DNA of 64,000 nt from Steinernema hermaphroditum. Its lineage: Eukaryota > Nematoda > Chromadorea > Rhabditida > Steinernematidae. The stretch is from positions 9,796,001 through 9,860,000 of the forward strand of contig CM059621.1 in the NCBI GenBank assembly GCA_030435675.1, written 5' to 3'. The translations under genes were made by a program, and so were the position numbers. The notes under the pieces are model-generated. The model was not told where the DNA came from. It worked only from the letters and a program-made list of their open reading frames with translations, and did no database searches. Of the stretch, positions 44,151-55,108 are shown one piece after another. Every line of letters begins with the position of its first letter. Positions within the stretch are counted from its first letter, which is position 1.

Positions 44151-44397
44151 CTAAAGCGCCGGCGCGCGGTCGCTTGCTCTCGGGGTGCGTGTGGAGAATT
44201 TAGGGGCGCTCGCCGTACCGTGCTGGGTTCCTTCAGCACGCAGAAGATAACCGCAGCCCGTTGCCACGCGGGTTTCGTTCCCCTCCTCGTTGACGACGAC
44301 CTCGTTGACGTACTCCTTCCCGTTTCGCTCCGCTGGACACGACTCAGTTCGTCGAGTCGTTCAGGAAAAGACCGAAGGATAACTACGCGGCGTTATC
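44151..44397 (-). repeat. BEL/Pao 3' LTR
   Basis: Compared with the other LTR it has a 12-bp expansion of a GACGAC-type repeat near 44290 and lacks about 6 bp at the inner edge, where a 53-bp copy of internal sequence is joined. Confidence 0.8.
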
Positions 44398-45331
44398 GTC
44401 CAGGCGGTCCTCCGCCAACGCTCTTGCGACTTCTGTGATGCGACCTTGCCGTCGTGTTCTTCTTAGTTTCTTCGAGATTTATGTTCCACAGTCTTTGATA
44501 GCGCTCTTTGGACCTCTTCAAGTCCGTTCTGCGCTGCGTGTGATGTCCGCGATCCGTGCTTGAGCCTCTGGTTGATCTCCTTCTGGTCTGCTCCTGGCGC
44601 TCCTGTGCTCCGAAAATGATCGCCGTCGCTGGTGACTCTCCCGCCCCTTCAACTCGTTGTTCCCGCAGGTGGCACTTCATCGTGTGCATCCTACGCATCA
44701 GCGCTTCGAAAACGGCCTGCCGATCTTCTTGGCGCCATGGATACGCTTCAGACACCGAACCTGCACGCTTGATGGCCATCGTTTGGCTGTCCTCGAAGTT
44801 TTCTATCTGCTTCCCTGCTTCTCGGATCCGAGCTTCCGTGCGTTCCTTTTGTTTCCGGATGTCGTCCAGGCGGTCCTCCGCCAACGCTCTTGCGACTTCT
44901 GTGATGCGACCTTGAACGGTCAGCATGTCCGTCTCCAGCCTGCCCAACTCCCCCATGATGGACTTGAGTTCGACGTTGAGCATTAAGCGGTTTTCGACTG
45001 CTCTCCGCTGGGTCCTGGAGTCGATTATGCGTGAGCTTGGAGTTCTTGACGAGCTCCTGCTTCTTGTTTCCTTCTCTTTGTCCGACTTTTGGCTGTTTTC
45101 CGTTTCCGACATTGGAGCATCGCTAAAATCCAGCCATGGGGACAGGATTTCCTTGCTGTCCGACTCGCCATTGTTCGCTTGTTGAGCTTCCATTTGTTCT
45201 CCGACGGTCGTGATCTGGAAAACGTGTCGGTACGGTAATCTTAGCCCGAAACATATAGCACGATGAGCATTCGTTTGTGTCGCGATAAAGAAAGAGGTCG
45301 ATACGGTCCCGAGAAAACATGCAAATAACAA
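44393..45331 (-). CDS. BEL/Pao downstream ORF, charged coiled-coil protein
   Basis: Open frame of 312 codons; a start at MEAQQANNGESDS (about 45194) is more plausible than the first Met. Ser/Arg-rich N-terminal part (SRSSSRTPSSR), then a long coiled coil (LKSIMGELGRLETDMLTVQG and following), then a basic tail. Overlaps the env-position ORF in another frame. Function unknown. Its last codons run into the 53-bp duplication and the LTR. Confidence 0.5.
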   Translation of the reverse strand: MLFACFLGTVSTSFFIATQTNAHRAICFGLRLPYRHVFQITTVGEQMEAQQANNGESDSKEILSPWLDFSDAPMSETENSQKSDKEKETRSRSSSRTPSSRIIDSRTQRRAVENRLMLNVELKSIMGELGRLETDMLTVQGRITEVARALAEDRLDDIRKQKERTEARIREAGKQIENFEDSQTMAIKRAGSVSEAYPWRQEDRQAVFEALMRRMHTMKCHLREQRVEGAGESPATAIIFGAQERQEQTRRRSTRGSSTDRGHHTQRRTDLKRSKERYQRLWNINLEETKKNTTARSHHRSRKSVGGGPPGR

Positions 45332-45869
45332 ATGTGACGATTATGCCGAAGAGCATGTCGAAAAACCGATCCGTTGGTCCGATCCTAGCTCTCGCTCCGC
45401 GTCTGAATGAGCTGTTCGCTGTTTGGCTCTCCGACTGGGACATAATCGAAGTCCAACAGTTTCCGTCCAATAAAACGCGACTTCCTTGGAAAACATCTCG
45501 AAATGCGGTTAGATCGCTAGTGGAAACTGATGAAAGTGCATCCGATACGAGCGTCTGTTGACTGAGTATTATAACCTGCATGATACGGTTAATCGCGGTA
45601 AGACCGCGGTCGTTTACAAATGCTCGATGGAATTTCAAAATTCCTCTGCCATCATCCGTCAGAATCTTCGTAGAGACACTTGTATTACTGGATAATAGAC
45701 CGAATAAGAGTTTGAAAAACCCGATAGCGGTGTTGATTTGGACAGAAGCGCTGAGGTTCTTGCTGGAGCCTAGTAACCACTCCACGATTGTTGCTATATC
45801 CGTCGTTTTTTCGCCGTTTACCGAATTTTCCGAAGCACCAACACAAGTTGAACTAATTAATAAGAACAC
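45123..45869 (-). CDS. BEL/Pao ORF in env position with hydrophobic segment
   Basis: 248 codons downstream of integrase, where nematode BEL/Pao elements may carry envelope-like genes. A short hydrophobic N-terminus could be a signal peptide, and a strongly hydrophobic stretch at about residues 170-190 would be a membrane anchor. Few cysteines, no fusion motif I recognise. Much shorter than known envelope glycoproteins, so it may be a truncated remnant or an unrelated membrane protein. Confidence 0.45.
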   Translation of the reverse strand: MFLLISSTCVGASENSVNGEKTTDIATIVEWLLGSSKNLSASVQINTAIGFFKLLFGLLSSNTSVSTKILTDDGRGILKFHRAFVNDRGLTAINRIMQVIILSQQTLVSDALSSVSTSDLTAFRDVFQGSRVLLDGNCWTSIMSQSESQTANSSFRRGARARIGPTDRFFDMLFGIIVTFVICMFSRDRIDLFLYRDTNECSSCYMFRAKITVPTRFPDHDRRRTNGSSTSEQWRVGQQGNPVPMAGF

Positions 45870-45965
45870 AACTTCTGAACAACATGAAATAATTTTAAAC
45901 TGATCAAAACCAACTGAAATTAACTCTTTTTTTTTCGATTATCTTTTCTTTTCCCTTCCCCTTCC

Positions 45966-48016
45966 CTATTCCGGATAGTTGACTCGCTTCCGGTCACGCA
46001 GGCCGTAGCGGTGAGTTCCGCGTCGTGAGGATGTTTCCGTGGTTCCGTTGGCCTGTAATGAGATGGCCGGCGGATCCGTGACGATTTCTGGAGGTTCTGT
46101 GCTCTCCAACGAAGCTTGAGCTAGCTCCGGCGCTGGCTCATTCTCGATCGCTTCCTCTGAGGCGGTATTTTGCACCTCGTCCGTTTCTTCTTCGTCTAAT
46201 TCCAGTGGAACTAAGAGGTTGATCGGACGTACGATGGTCCGACCGTCTCCCAGGTGCAGCTTGGCGTTCCGAATCGCGCCGTCCTCACTATTGCACAATT
46301 CCTCGATCCTCGCTATCGTCCAGTTCTGTTTGGGCTGCATTTCATCGCATAGTAGGACGAACATCTGTTCCTTTAATTCCGTCGCCTTTGTCCGTTCTTG
46401 TCGCAGCGTCCGTTGGTGTTTCTCACGGAGGCTTGTCAGGTATTCCCGATGAAATAGTGTCCAGAACCGTTCTTGGATCTGCCGAGAGGATTTGAGCGCT
46501 TCGAGCGCCTGATGTCGAGACTGGATCACTGGTCCGTCCGTGTGATCCGTCCATGTTGGGTCTCCGAGCTCCTGGTCCGAGTTGCCGCTGAAAGGCATCA
46601 GAATTTCTGCATCACGTTGGTAAAAATCGATCGGTCGAAGTATCGGCTTCCCATCGAAGTTTGAGTCCGAATAAGTGAGCGGTCTGCTGTTCATTACCGC
46701 TTCGATTGCTACCAATACGTCTCCGAATTCCGCAAATGTTGGAAGAGTGCGTTTCATCGCCTTGTAGTAGCATCGTTTGACGTCTTGTATCAGCCGCTCG
46801 TAAAAAGCACCTTTCCAGGGGCTGTACGGCGATATTCTTCGCCATTCGATCTCCTTCTCCGCAAAGAACCGCACAAAGCTAGGATTCTTGTCCGAATCTT
46901 CAAAAAACAACCGTAAAACTTCTTCTGCCATCCGAAAGGTCGGCGCATTGTCGCAAGTGACCGTGTCTGGTCTCCGTCGCCGATTCATAAACCTTTGAAA
47001 CGCATTTAGAAACTTTTTAGTGGTCATATCGTCCACTGCTTCGAGATGAACCATCCTTGTGACCGTACAAGTAATTATTAGTCCGTTGCGATGGTTCCGC
47101 CTTTGATCTTTATCGGTCCGAAATAATCTAGACCGCAGTGCTGGAAAGGTTCTGCTCTTTGAACTCTCCTCCGTGGTAACCCTGGAGAGTCTGGATATGG
47201 GAGCGGGAAGTTGTTGAACCGCTGACACGGTACACAGTGACCGATGACCTTCTTTGCAATCTTCCTGATAGCCGGGATCCAGTAGTTCTGCCGAACGCTT
47301 GTCACCGTGGACCGAAGTGACCGATGTAGAGCTGGCTTGTTGAGCGTTAGATGCTCCTCTCGCACTATCATCTCGGCTAGTTTCGATTTTGGATCAATCA
47401 ACACCGGAAATTTTGCTCCGTCCGGGATAGCTGCTTTCTCGAGTCTTCCTCCACATCTCCAGATACCGTCTTCATCTACAAATAAGTTAAGCTGTTTGAA
47501 CTCGCCTAGCCTATGCTGAATCCGAGCGTCTGCCTGGCTCAACCGGATGATCAATGTCCGTGCTACCCTCCCCTCGGAAGCCGATAACTCCGGGCTTCCG
47601 TTGTCCGTCATATCGAGCCGTAACCGTTGATGTCCGGCTTTGGGTGTCTGTGGTAAGTTCCTTGCCGAATTCCGTATGAAACGTAACATATAAGCAACAA
47701 TCTTAATCAATTTCGGAAGCCACTCGGTCTTCCTCCACAGGGACGGCTCTTCCTCATCTACGATCATGATGTTTGCCTCTTGTGTCTCAGTATTCGCCTC
47801 TACAGGTAGTTCTTGCATTTGGCACTGCTCCGGCCATTTGGCACATTGTTCTTGATGAATGCCGGTCCGGTCCACCAAAAATGATCCGAGAACTCCGACT
47901 TGGTCAGGCCTCGAGTGGCACAATCTGCAAGATTCTCCGAAGTGTTCACATATCCGATATAGACCCTGGCTTGCAGGTCGATAAACTTTTGACACACTGT
48001 CCGAAATTTGCGCCAT
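45966..48016 (-). CDS. BEL/Pao integrase region
   Basis: Two overlapping open pieces (47078-48016 and 45966-47228), frame change near 47100-47200. Zinc-binding part with HLTLNKPALHRSLRSTVTSV, IGHCVPCQRF; core with FQHCGLDYFGPIKIKGG (first Asp) and RRPDTVTCDNAPTFRMAEEV (second Asp), then RISPYSPWKGAFYERLIQDV with the catalytic Glu. The C-terminal part contains FWTLFHREYLTSLREKHQRT, a BEL/Pao hallmark. About 660 residues. Confidence 0.9.
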
Positions 48017-48077
48017 CTGCGCTCAACATAAATTCCCGCCTTCGGAAGCGTTGGTGACTTGATCCAGCTTAGCGCTA
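47800..48077 (-). CDS. BEL/Pao RNase H, distal part
   Basis: SWIKSPTLPKAGIYVERRWR and NTSENLADCATRGLTKSEF: the C-terminal RNase H part and post-RNase H segment typical of BEL/Pao. Cut from the proximal part (ALTDSQIYT) by the hairpin MITE. Confidence 0.88.
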
Positions 48078-48283
48078 TACTCTGTTTTTTTTTTTCGATC
48101 ACAAAATCAGCCTTCAATCATCTCGTTGTGGGACTCAGAAATTTGACGCAAACGCATTGAAAACGATGAAACAAGCGCACGAAGTCCGCATGTTCGCTCG
48201 TCGTTTTCAACGCGTTGGATCAGATTTCTGAGTCCCACAACGAGATGATTGAAGGCCGATTTTGTGATAAAAAAAACAGTGTA
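48078..48283. mobile_element. Hairpin MITE in the BEL/Pao RNase H
   Basis: About 206 bp, almost wholly palindromic: arms of about 85-90 bp (GATTGAAGGC, CTCGTTGTGGGACTCAGAAA and complements). Ends TACTCTG...CAGTGTA, bounded by TA on each side (48076-48077 and 48284-48285). The central loop is only about 30 bp. Tc1/mariner-type MITE. Confidence 0.8.
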
Positions 48284-50152
48284 TATCTGGGAATCCGTCA
48301 AAGCTACTACTCGTGTCACGTTCAGTTTCGTCCGAGTTTCATTCCAAATGTCCAGCGCTAGTTCCATTCCGAGCAGATACGCGTTTGTCTCCATCTTCGG
48401 AATCGTGGCTTGAGTCTTCAGATTCTTAAGCCGTGTCCGAGACATCATAATGTGTGCTAGACCTGAGTGAACTGCGTAGACCACTGCTGCCATCGTATCG
48501 ATGTTCGCGTCCGAGAATATAACTAATGTGATGTCCATTTGGACGGGTGCAATACTTCTTGGAACTTGGTTTCGAAAACCGTCCATTCCTGCTACGATCC
48601 GAAACCATTCTTCCCTGTCATTTTGCTCGAGCGGCGTGTCCCATCCGTACAACTGCCACAGTTTCTGTTGGAACTTCTTCGCCGTGAGCATTATCGGTGC
48701 TAACAATCCGAGCGAGTCGTATATTGCGGCTGCTTGACTCGCAACAGTCCGCTTGGTCGTCCTATCCGAGGGCTTAACAACTACCGTGAGTTGCATCATA
48801 TCGGAGCTCGATAGCCACTGCGTTCCGAGGATCTTAGGTTCCATATTTCCGCTTCTATCCTCGTCCGTTATCTCCGAATTAATCTCTTGACCGTTGGATA
48901 AGAACTCGCGCAAATTCATTCGTAATTCGCAAAATTCTTTCTTCGATAATTCGTAAAGTTTCTTTGCTTCTTGGGCTGTATTGCAAGTCAGAATCACATT
49001 ATCCACATACGTATTCGTAATAATCTGTTCCGCGAAGTTTGGATCTGCGAATCTATGTAAGTGGTACATGATAGTGGCACCGAGGAGAAAGGGACTTGCG
49101 TTCAATCCGAACGGGATAGTCCGATAGCGAAATACCGCGATGTTATCCGACCATGGAGGCTTTGTCACATCTTTCAGCCATAGGAACCGGACCGCATCTC
49201 TGTCCAAGGCGTGCAGCTTCACTTGCAGAAACGCCTTCTCGACGTCGCTCACAATTGCGAAATTTCCCGTCCGAAACCTCAGGTACATCCCTGTGATCAA
49301 TGGTAAAATCGTTGGGCCCTGATAGATGACATCGTTAAGGCTTGGTGCGCCGCGGTAATGAGCCGATGCATCGAAAACAATCCGCACTTTCGTGGTATCC
49401 TTCTGAGGGGTCAGTATCGGTTGATGCGGCAGGTAGTGTTCCACTGCGTCTTTTGGGACCGGGATCGTTTTTGCCGTGACTTCCTCGATAACTCCGCTGG
49501 TCAACTGTTCCGAAAAAGTCCGAACGTAGTGTTCCGTGACCCATGGATCCCCTCCATACTGCCGAATCATTGCATATAACCTTCTTTCTGCGATCTTGAA
49601 GTTATTTGGCACCTTTAAGTGATCCGGTTTCCATGGGATCGAGACGTAGTATCCGTCTTCTCGCTTCTCGATCGTCTTCCGGAAATTCCGTATGATCATC
49701 TTGTCTTCTTGGCGCTTCAATTCTGTGGTCTGTCCGCCGAGTTCTTCCAATTCCGGATCTTCTGACCACTCATCCGCCATCTGTTCAACCGTCTCTTTTC
49801 GAATCCGCTGTTCCTTGTCTTCCGCACTTGATTCTTCCGACGGTTCAGCTTCATTGTGCAGGATCTCTGCGTCATCCGGGCGCTTCATTCCGTTCATTGC
49901 GCCAGAGAACATCGCTCCGAATGACGTGGGCGTGACGTAGAGTCCGCTCGGCAGCTTGTGGCCTTTGCCTAAAATAAATTGCCAACAATAATCCGTGCCG
50001 ATCGGAATGTTTGGCGTTTTTCGCATCTTTTCGGCTTTCCGGCTTTCCGATGGCTTCAGTCCGAGATCCTTTACGAACTGGCGATCCTCTTCAGCGAGCT
50101 TCGGTCGTCTGATTCCGTTCGGAATAACCGTTTCTTTCTCGATCGCTTTCAT
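48284..50152 (-). CDS. BEL/Pao reverse transcriptase and proximal RNase H
   Basis: Long open frame. Landmarks: YLPHQPILTPQKDTTKVRIV, FDASAHYRGAPSLNDVIYQG, NFAIVSDVEKAFLQVKLH, RTIPFGLNASPFLLGATI, the polymerase motif NTYVDNVILTC (second Asp replaced by Asn), RTVASQAAAIYDSLGLLAPI, KKFQQKLWQLYGWDTPLEQN and RNase H start VIFSDANIDTMAAVVYA with TRVVALTDSQIYT. Past that point the frame enters the MITE. Confidence 0.9.
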
Positions 50153-52440
50153 CTATAACATTTTTCCGTCTTCTGTGATCAGATTCAGCTGCCTAATTTC
50201 GTAGTTTTCCTCCGACAACGCCTGCCCGAACGCGTTGATCTTCAGCTTCGTGTTTCCTACGCTTTTCAGTCCGAGTCGGCATGCTGTTTCACTGGTTACG
50301 AACGATCTGCTAGCTGCCGTGTCGAGAACGACAGTAACCTTATTGTAGCTCAGGTTATTCTGGCCTAGAACAGTTGCTTGACCAGCCAGGATGAAACCTG
50401 ACTCTGCTTGTTGTTCTGGCGTGTCCGCTTTGAGTTCCGATTCCGCGCAGTAAATATCTGCGGTGTCCGTTTGTTTTGTCCCGGTCAACTGCTCCGGCCG
50501 TCTGTGGAATGCGGATTTTCGAAATGATCCCGAAAAGGTCGGGTTGTCTGAATTGCAATGACCAGACTGGCAAATGGAGACATGGTGTCGCTTTGAGCAC
50601 ATTTTGCAACCGTTGTGCTTACATTCCCTAACTCGATGATCATTTCCGAGACATACAAAACATAGATTTTTCGAAGTTATGATGCTTTTCCGCATCTCAA
50701 CACCTGTCACTTCCTTACAGTCCGCGGATTCGTGTCCACTTTTATCACAAAAAATGCATGCGTTTCTCGGCTTCACGAAGCTCGAGAGATCCGCGAACCT
50801 TTCTGCTCTTTCGAATCGTCCGCCGAACCGATTAATTCCTGTCGGTTGTGTCCGTTGGAACCGATTTTCTTCAACCATCGTCCGTTTCGCCTCTTCCAGA
50901 CTTTTCTTGAAACGTATCTGCGTGTCCGTGACTTTCCGCTTCTGTTCGTTCGTCTCACCGATGATGGATTCCATTTGCTGCATCCATTTAATCGTTTCTC
51001 CGACGTTTTTCAGCAAGTCTCCGACGTTGTTCTTGTCCAGATTCTTCATATGGCTGATCAATTGGCGCTGCGTCTGGACCGGGAACTTCTTCAACACCGT
51101 CGTCCACGTTTTGAGGTTGTCAACCGGCTGTTCAGCGTTTTTCATCTGGTTGTACACCGCTGTGATCTCGTCAAGTAGTCCGCGTTGATCTCTGAGAGTG
51201 TCCGATCGAAGACGCATCCGCTCTAGGCGGTGATACAGAGTGTCAACAAGCTCATCCGTGTCGCCAAAGCGATCTTCAAGCATCTTCCACGCTAGATCAT
51301 AATTCTCGCCGGTTGCCTCAAAGTATTTAACGACCGATCTGGCTTCACCTGCCAGGTGCTTTAGCAAGAATCCGAAGAGAACCGTTTTTGATTGCCGTGA
51401 ACTTCCATACGATTTCACGATTTCACGATTTTATTTCGCGAATCAAAGGCATTATGCCTTGCGCGACACCAAAAATAGACAAACAGAGGATGTCTGGAAG
51501 ACGGCTTCATCCCTGGCGCGGCGTAGATGTCGAACCGGTGGTTGGCGGAGAGCTTCATGGGGCTTCTGGGAATCAGCAAATCTTCGGATTCAGGAGCGGA
51601 ACATCGTTTGCGGCACAGCGCACGCTTCTGTGCTCGAATCTGATGGTCCGTGGTCCGGGAGTTGCGTCTTCGATGGTGGTGGCGTCCTCAGAGCGTCGGC
51701 GACCTTCGGGATGACTTCTCACGTGGCCGGATTCTTGACGTCGGACATCTTGTTGTCAGCGGTGGTGGGACTACGGCTTCCGGGTGTCCCAATTCCCTCT
51801 GGAAGCCGGAACAGTCACAACTGCCACGGGGTTTGCCAGCTGACCGACCAGACACTCAGAGAGCGACCGGAGGGACCGACCGCTCGCCACCGCGACACGA
51901 GTGAGAACTTCCATACGCCTCCTCAAATAGCGTTTTAAACTGCTTCCATTCCCACAGTTTTCCAGAAAAGACCGGCACCGCCGATGTCTTGATCTTTACC
52001 TCGTCGTATGTGAGCCGAATTTCCGATCTTTGGTCGGTTTCAGTCGTCGGAACCGTGGCTCTAGTTCGGATTGTTCGTTTCAAGTCCTCGAGATCGTCGT
52101 TGAAGTCCATTAGCGACTCGATCACCGATTGATCGAGGAGTTCCGAGCGACGAAATTCTTCCGTGATAGTTGCTTAAGTTTCCGATTTTTCGTATGCGTA
52201 TGTCAACATATCGTACGCGTCCTGAACCGATTTCAATTTATCCCCGAGCTGGAGCAACGTGACTTCGATCGAATGCTGCTTTTCCAGCTCATCTGCGTCA
52301 GCCCATTTTGCTTTTTCTGCTTCCACCTTCTCTAGCCATTTCTGCGCATGCTTGCAAACCGAACCGAGCTTGAAGATGACCGCTGACCAGGCCATAATCG
52401 TTTCACAATCAATGAAATCCGAAAAAATACCGCTCCACAA
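50153..52440 (-). pseudogene. BEL/Pao gag and protease (interrupted)
   Basis: N-terminal gag 52174-52440 (coiled coil KWLEKVEAEKAKWADADELE); one in-frame TAA near 52174; gag core to about 51918 (SAVPVFSGKLWEWKQFKTLF); the SINE-like insert 51412-51904; then SRQSKTVLFGFLLKHLAGEA and the rest of gag. Two CCHC-type knuckles (CIFCDKSGHESADC, CFVCLGNDHRVREC) and a protease with DTAASRSFVT. Stop and insert make this copy non-functional. Confidence 0.85.
51412..51904 (-). mobile_element. SINE-like repeat R, copy 3 (minus orientation)
   Basis: Flanked by the 13-bp duplication GAACTTCCATACG (51399-51411 and 51905-51917). The left end is the tail, with tandem ATTTCACG units; the right end is the 5' part with TCAGAGAGCGACCGGAGGG. 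Inserted in BEL/Pao gag. Confidence 0.75.
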
Positions 52441-52574
52441 TCAATTAATACGCTGGTTTCTGGAGTTCGAACGACTTCTGCTTCTTGAGCTCTTCCGCTC
52501 GAGTCCGAAACTTCAAGTTCTTCGCAAATAAATCGGGAACTAGGCTCTTGTGCCGTCGTTGGTCCGATGCACCA

Positions 52575-52814
52575 TAAAGCGCCGGCGCGCGGTCGCTTGC
52601 TCTCGGGGTGCGTGTGGAGAATCTAGGGGCGCTCGCCTTACCGTGCTGGGTTCCTTCAGCACGTAGAAGATAACCGCAGCCCGTTGCCACGCGGGTTTCG
52701 TTCCCCTCCTCGTTGACGACGTACTCCTTCCCGTTTCGCTCCGCTGGACACGACTCAATTCGTCGAGTCGTTCGGGAAAAGACCGAAGGATAACTACGCG
52801 GTGTTATCCGAACG
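52575..52814 (-). repeat. BEL/Pao 5' LTR
   Basis: Starts TAAAGCGCCGGCGCGCGGTC and ends GTTATCCGAACG at the candidate duplication CCTTGC. Confidence 0.8.
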
Positions 52815-53965
52815 CCTTGCTATCCGATACCAAGGGTAGTTACAGCACGTAGTAACCTACCAAGTCGCAGTACACGAGAATCGATTACAACGGCGGTATC
52901 ACAACAAAGTCGATTACTGCGCCGATGACGATACATCTCTTTCCCTTCGTTCTTTGCATCCGCGGTCCACTTGTGTATCCTAGCTGTCGGAAATGAGATG
53001 GGTTTGCTTGTGCTTCATTATCGAGCCACGATTTTTTGTGACTCATCGCTGTAAACGTCCACGTTTCGTCTTGGTAGTTTTGTTTGGCTGTTCGCAAAAC
53101 CGAACCCTCCAGTCGATCAATCGTTGTTGCTCATATATTATCGGGTTCTCAACAATGCTGAATCTGTAGAACGTTGTACTGGTCATCTCCTGTTCTTCGC
53201 ATTCACTGAGCTTTTCATTGACCTCCTCGAACAATTTCAGCATTGAGAAATGCCGATCTTCCCTATAGGAAAGATACAACCGTTCGCGCACAATGTGCGG
53301 AAGCTGCGGACAGATGTCGACATATTTTTTCAACGTTCTTTCGAAACGGTCTTGCCGGGAAATTGTTTTTGGGCCTTTGGGGGAGGAAGGCCTTCTTTGT
53401 ATTGTTCCGCCAGGAGAGCGACTTTGCGCACTGTTTTCACTGAGATCCGCGTGAAGAGAGCAGCGATTTCGACACTGCCGCGCACAAATCCTGGATTCAC
53501 ACCTTCAATTTGCTTCAAATATTTCATGACGTTGCAAATGAGGGCACGGGATTTGTCGCACAAACGAGTGCTAACGGAAAAATCGCTCACATCAGGAAAC
53601 CGAAACTCTTCCATAAACACTGCTGGATCTGTCTGGACACCTTTGTCCGCAACTTCAATGGCTTCGTCTCTTAAACTTATGATATTCCGATCTGGCACGA
53701 GTTCCATAGGCAACCTAAACATTAATGAGGATGGTGGGGTGAGGGCTGAGGACGGGCTTGGGCCTGGCGAGCGGCACGCAGTGGAAGGTGATGCCATGGG
53801 AGTTGAGTAACGAAGATTCACTGGTGAACACACAGAAGGGGCGCGCAAAAGGTTGAAAGGTGACGAAGGAACGCGCACGATCAAGGGGGAAGAAGTGATA
53901 CGGCGAACCCGGACTAGAGGGCGCGATTTCGGTGTTGCTGGTGGCGACATGACTCGAAAATTCAC
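52815..53965 (-). pseudogene. Tc1/IS630-type transposase, N-terminal part
   Basis: Ser/Pro-rich leader, then DVSDFSVSTRLCDKSRALIC and a helix-turn-helix-like stretch (AALFTRISVKTVRKVALLAE), LPHIVRERLYLSYREDRHFS, and the first catalytic Asp in YQDETWTFTAMSHKKSWLDN followed by GKRCIVIGAVIDFV. Frame changes near 53335 and 53045-53095, and the BEL/Pao insertion at 52814, separate it from its C-terminus. The Met near 53949 (MSPPATPKSRP) is the likelier start, because upstream codons fall at the SINE-like insertion. Confidence 0.8.
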
Positions 53966-53971
53966 AATACG

Positions 53972-54576
53972 AGTTTACGAGTTTACGAGTTTATTTCTCA
54001 TATCTAAGGCTTACGCCTTGCGAGACGTCATATATATGCACAAGAAACACATTGTCACTCCGTAGTCGCCGGTCTTCTTCTGACTTCGGCACATCAGAGT
54101 AGAACACGGCGATACCATCAGTGTGCGCGGGGATCAGAGATGCGAAGAGCTGATTCCGGTGACGGTGGAGCACAGTGCATCTGTCTTCAACTCAGGTGGC
54201 GGCGCGGACGTCGGAGCTGAAGAGCTTCTTCGGCGGTTTTCGTAGGAGACACGCGAAGAGCGGCATCCGGATGAAACGCGTCGGTGGAGCACAACGGACG
54301 AACCGGGAACCATCAGACTGGCTGCGCGGACTTTCAGCGAGACTTCGACTTCTCTGGCAGCGCGGGTGGAGTCGGGCGGCAGTGACTAGCTTCTTGGCAA
54401 GACGGTGGAACTACGGCTCCCTGGTGTTCCAGGCCTTCTGGGAGCCAGGGCGATCATTGCACCAACAACGACGGCCGAGAACGACCGCTCACTCAACTCA
54501 TTTAGCCCAGACAGCCTCAGAGAGAGAGAGCGAGTGGACGACCCGACCGATCGCTGGGGACACAAATGAAAGACCT
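53972..54576 (-). mobile_element. SINE-like repeat R, copy 4 of 5 (longest; minus orientation)
   Basis: 605 bp between 12-bp duplications ATTCACAATACG (53960-53971 and 54577-54588). The left end is the tail, with three AGTTTACG-type units; the right end is AAATGAAAGACCT, the 5' end in inverse. Contains the family core CCGAGAACGACCGCTCACTC. Near full length. Confidence 0.78.
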
Positions 54577-55108
54577 ATTCACAATACGCGAATGAAAAAA
54601 CACGCTTCAAGTGAAGGGCAAACAGGGCGAAGAAAGGCAGTGCAAGTAGACCGAACGTATGAATTTTTTTCAAATTTCGAAAAATCCTTAAGTCCCGCAA
54701 CGATATCCTCAGAAATTTTACGGTCGATCCTAACAATTTCGGAAGATAATTTTGAAATAGAGGATATTTAGAGTGATTCACTGTGTGTGTTTTCCTCTGA
54801 GTGTTTTAGGGTTAGAACCAAAGAGTAGAAGCACCAAGGGAGTGCTTGAGTGTGTGTGGTGTACACTAAGCCAGTCGAAGTTTCCTGGCAGAGACCGTCG
54901 AAGTTTCCGGTCGGAGACGGGCAAGGTTGCCCAGTGTTTGCGTTCAGCGCTGGTAACGCGTATTGTGTCCTTCGTGGGACAATTTTCGGCCAGGTTGTAA
55001 CCCTTGTTTGTTGCAGGACTCGGGGAAATCAGACTCTTGTATTTGACGGAAGCTCTGCGGAGTGAAGTAAGTGTACTGTCGGGAAAAGTACTTACGGTCA
55101 TTTATAGA

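Larger units (their letters stand above)
44151..52814 (-). mobile_element. BEL/Pao LTR retrotransposon (minus orientation)
   Basis: LTR-like repeats at 44151-44397 and about 52575-52814 (shared CTGGGTTCCTTCAGCAC, GCCCGTTGCCACGCGGGTTT); candidate target duplication CCTTGC (44145-44150 and 52815-52820). On the minus strand the order is gag, protease, RT, RNase H, integrase, then an ORF in the env position. It carries its own inserts: a hairpin MITE (48078-48283) and a SINE-like copy (51412-51904). Dead copy. Confidence 0.88.
43527..54764 (-). mobile_element. Tc1/IS630-type DNA transposon split by a BEL/Pao element
   Basis: TA at 43525-43526 and 54765-54766 bounds inverted ends starting TCCTCTATTTCAAAATTATC; the inverted repeats extend about 140 bp (43527-43670 against 54620-54764) with a few differences. 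Without the BEL/Pao insert (44151-52814) and the SINE-like copy (53972-54576) it was about 1.95 kb with one minus-strand transposase gene. TA target and DDE signature fit Tc1/mariner/IS630. Confidence 0.85.
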
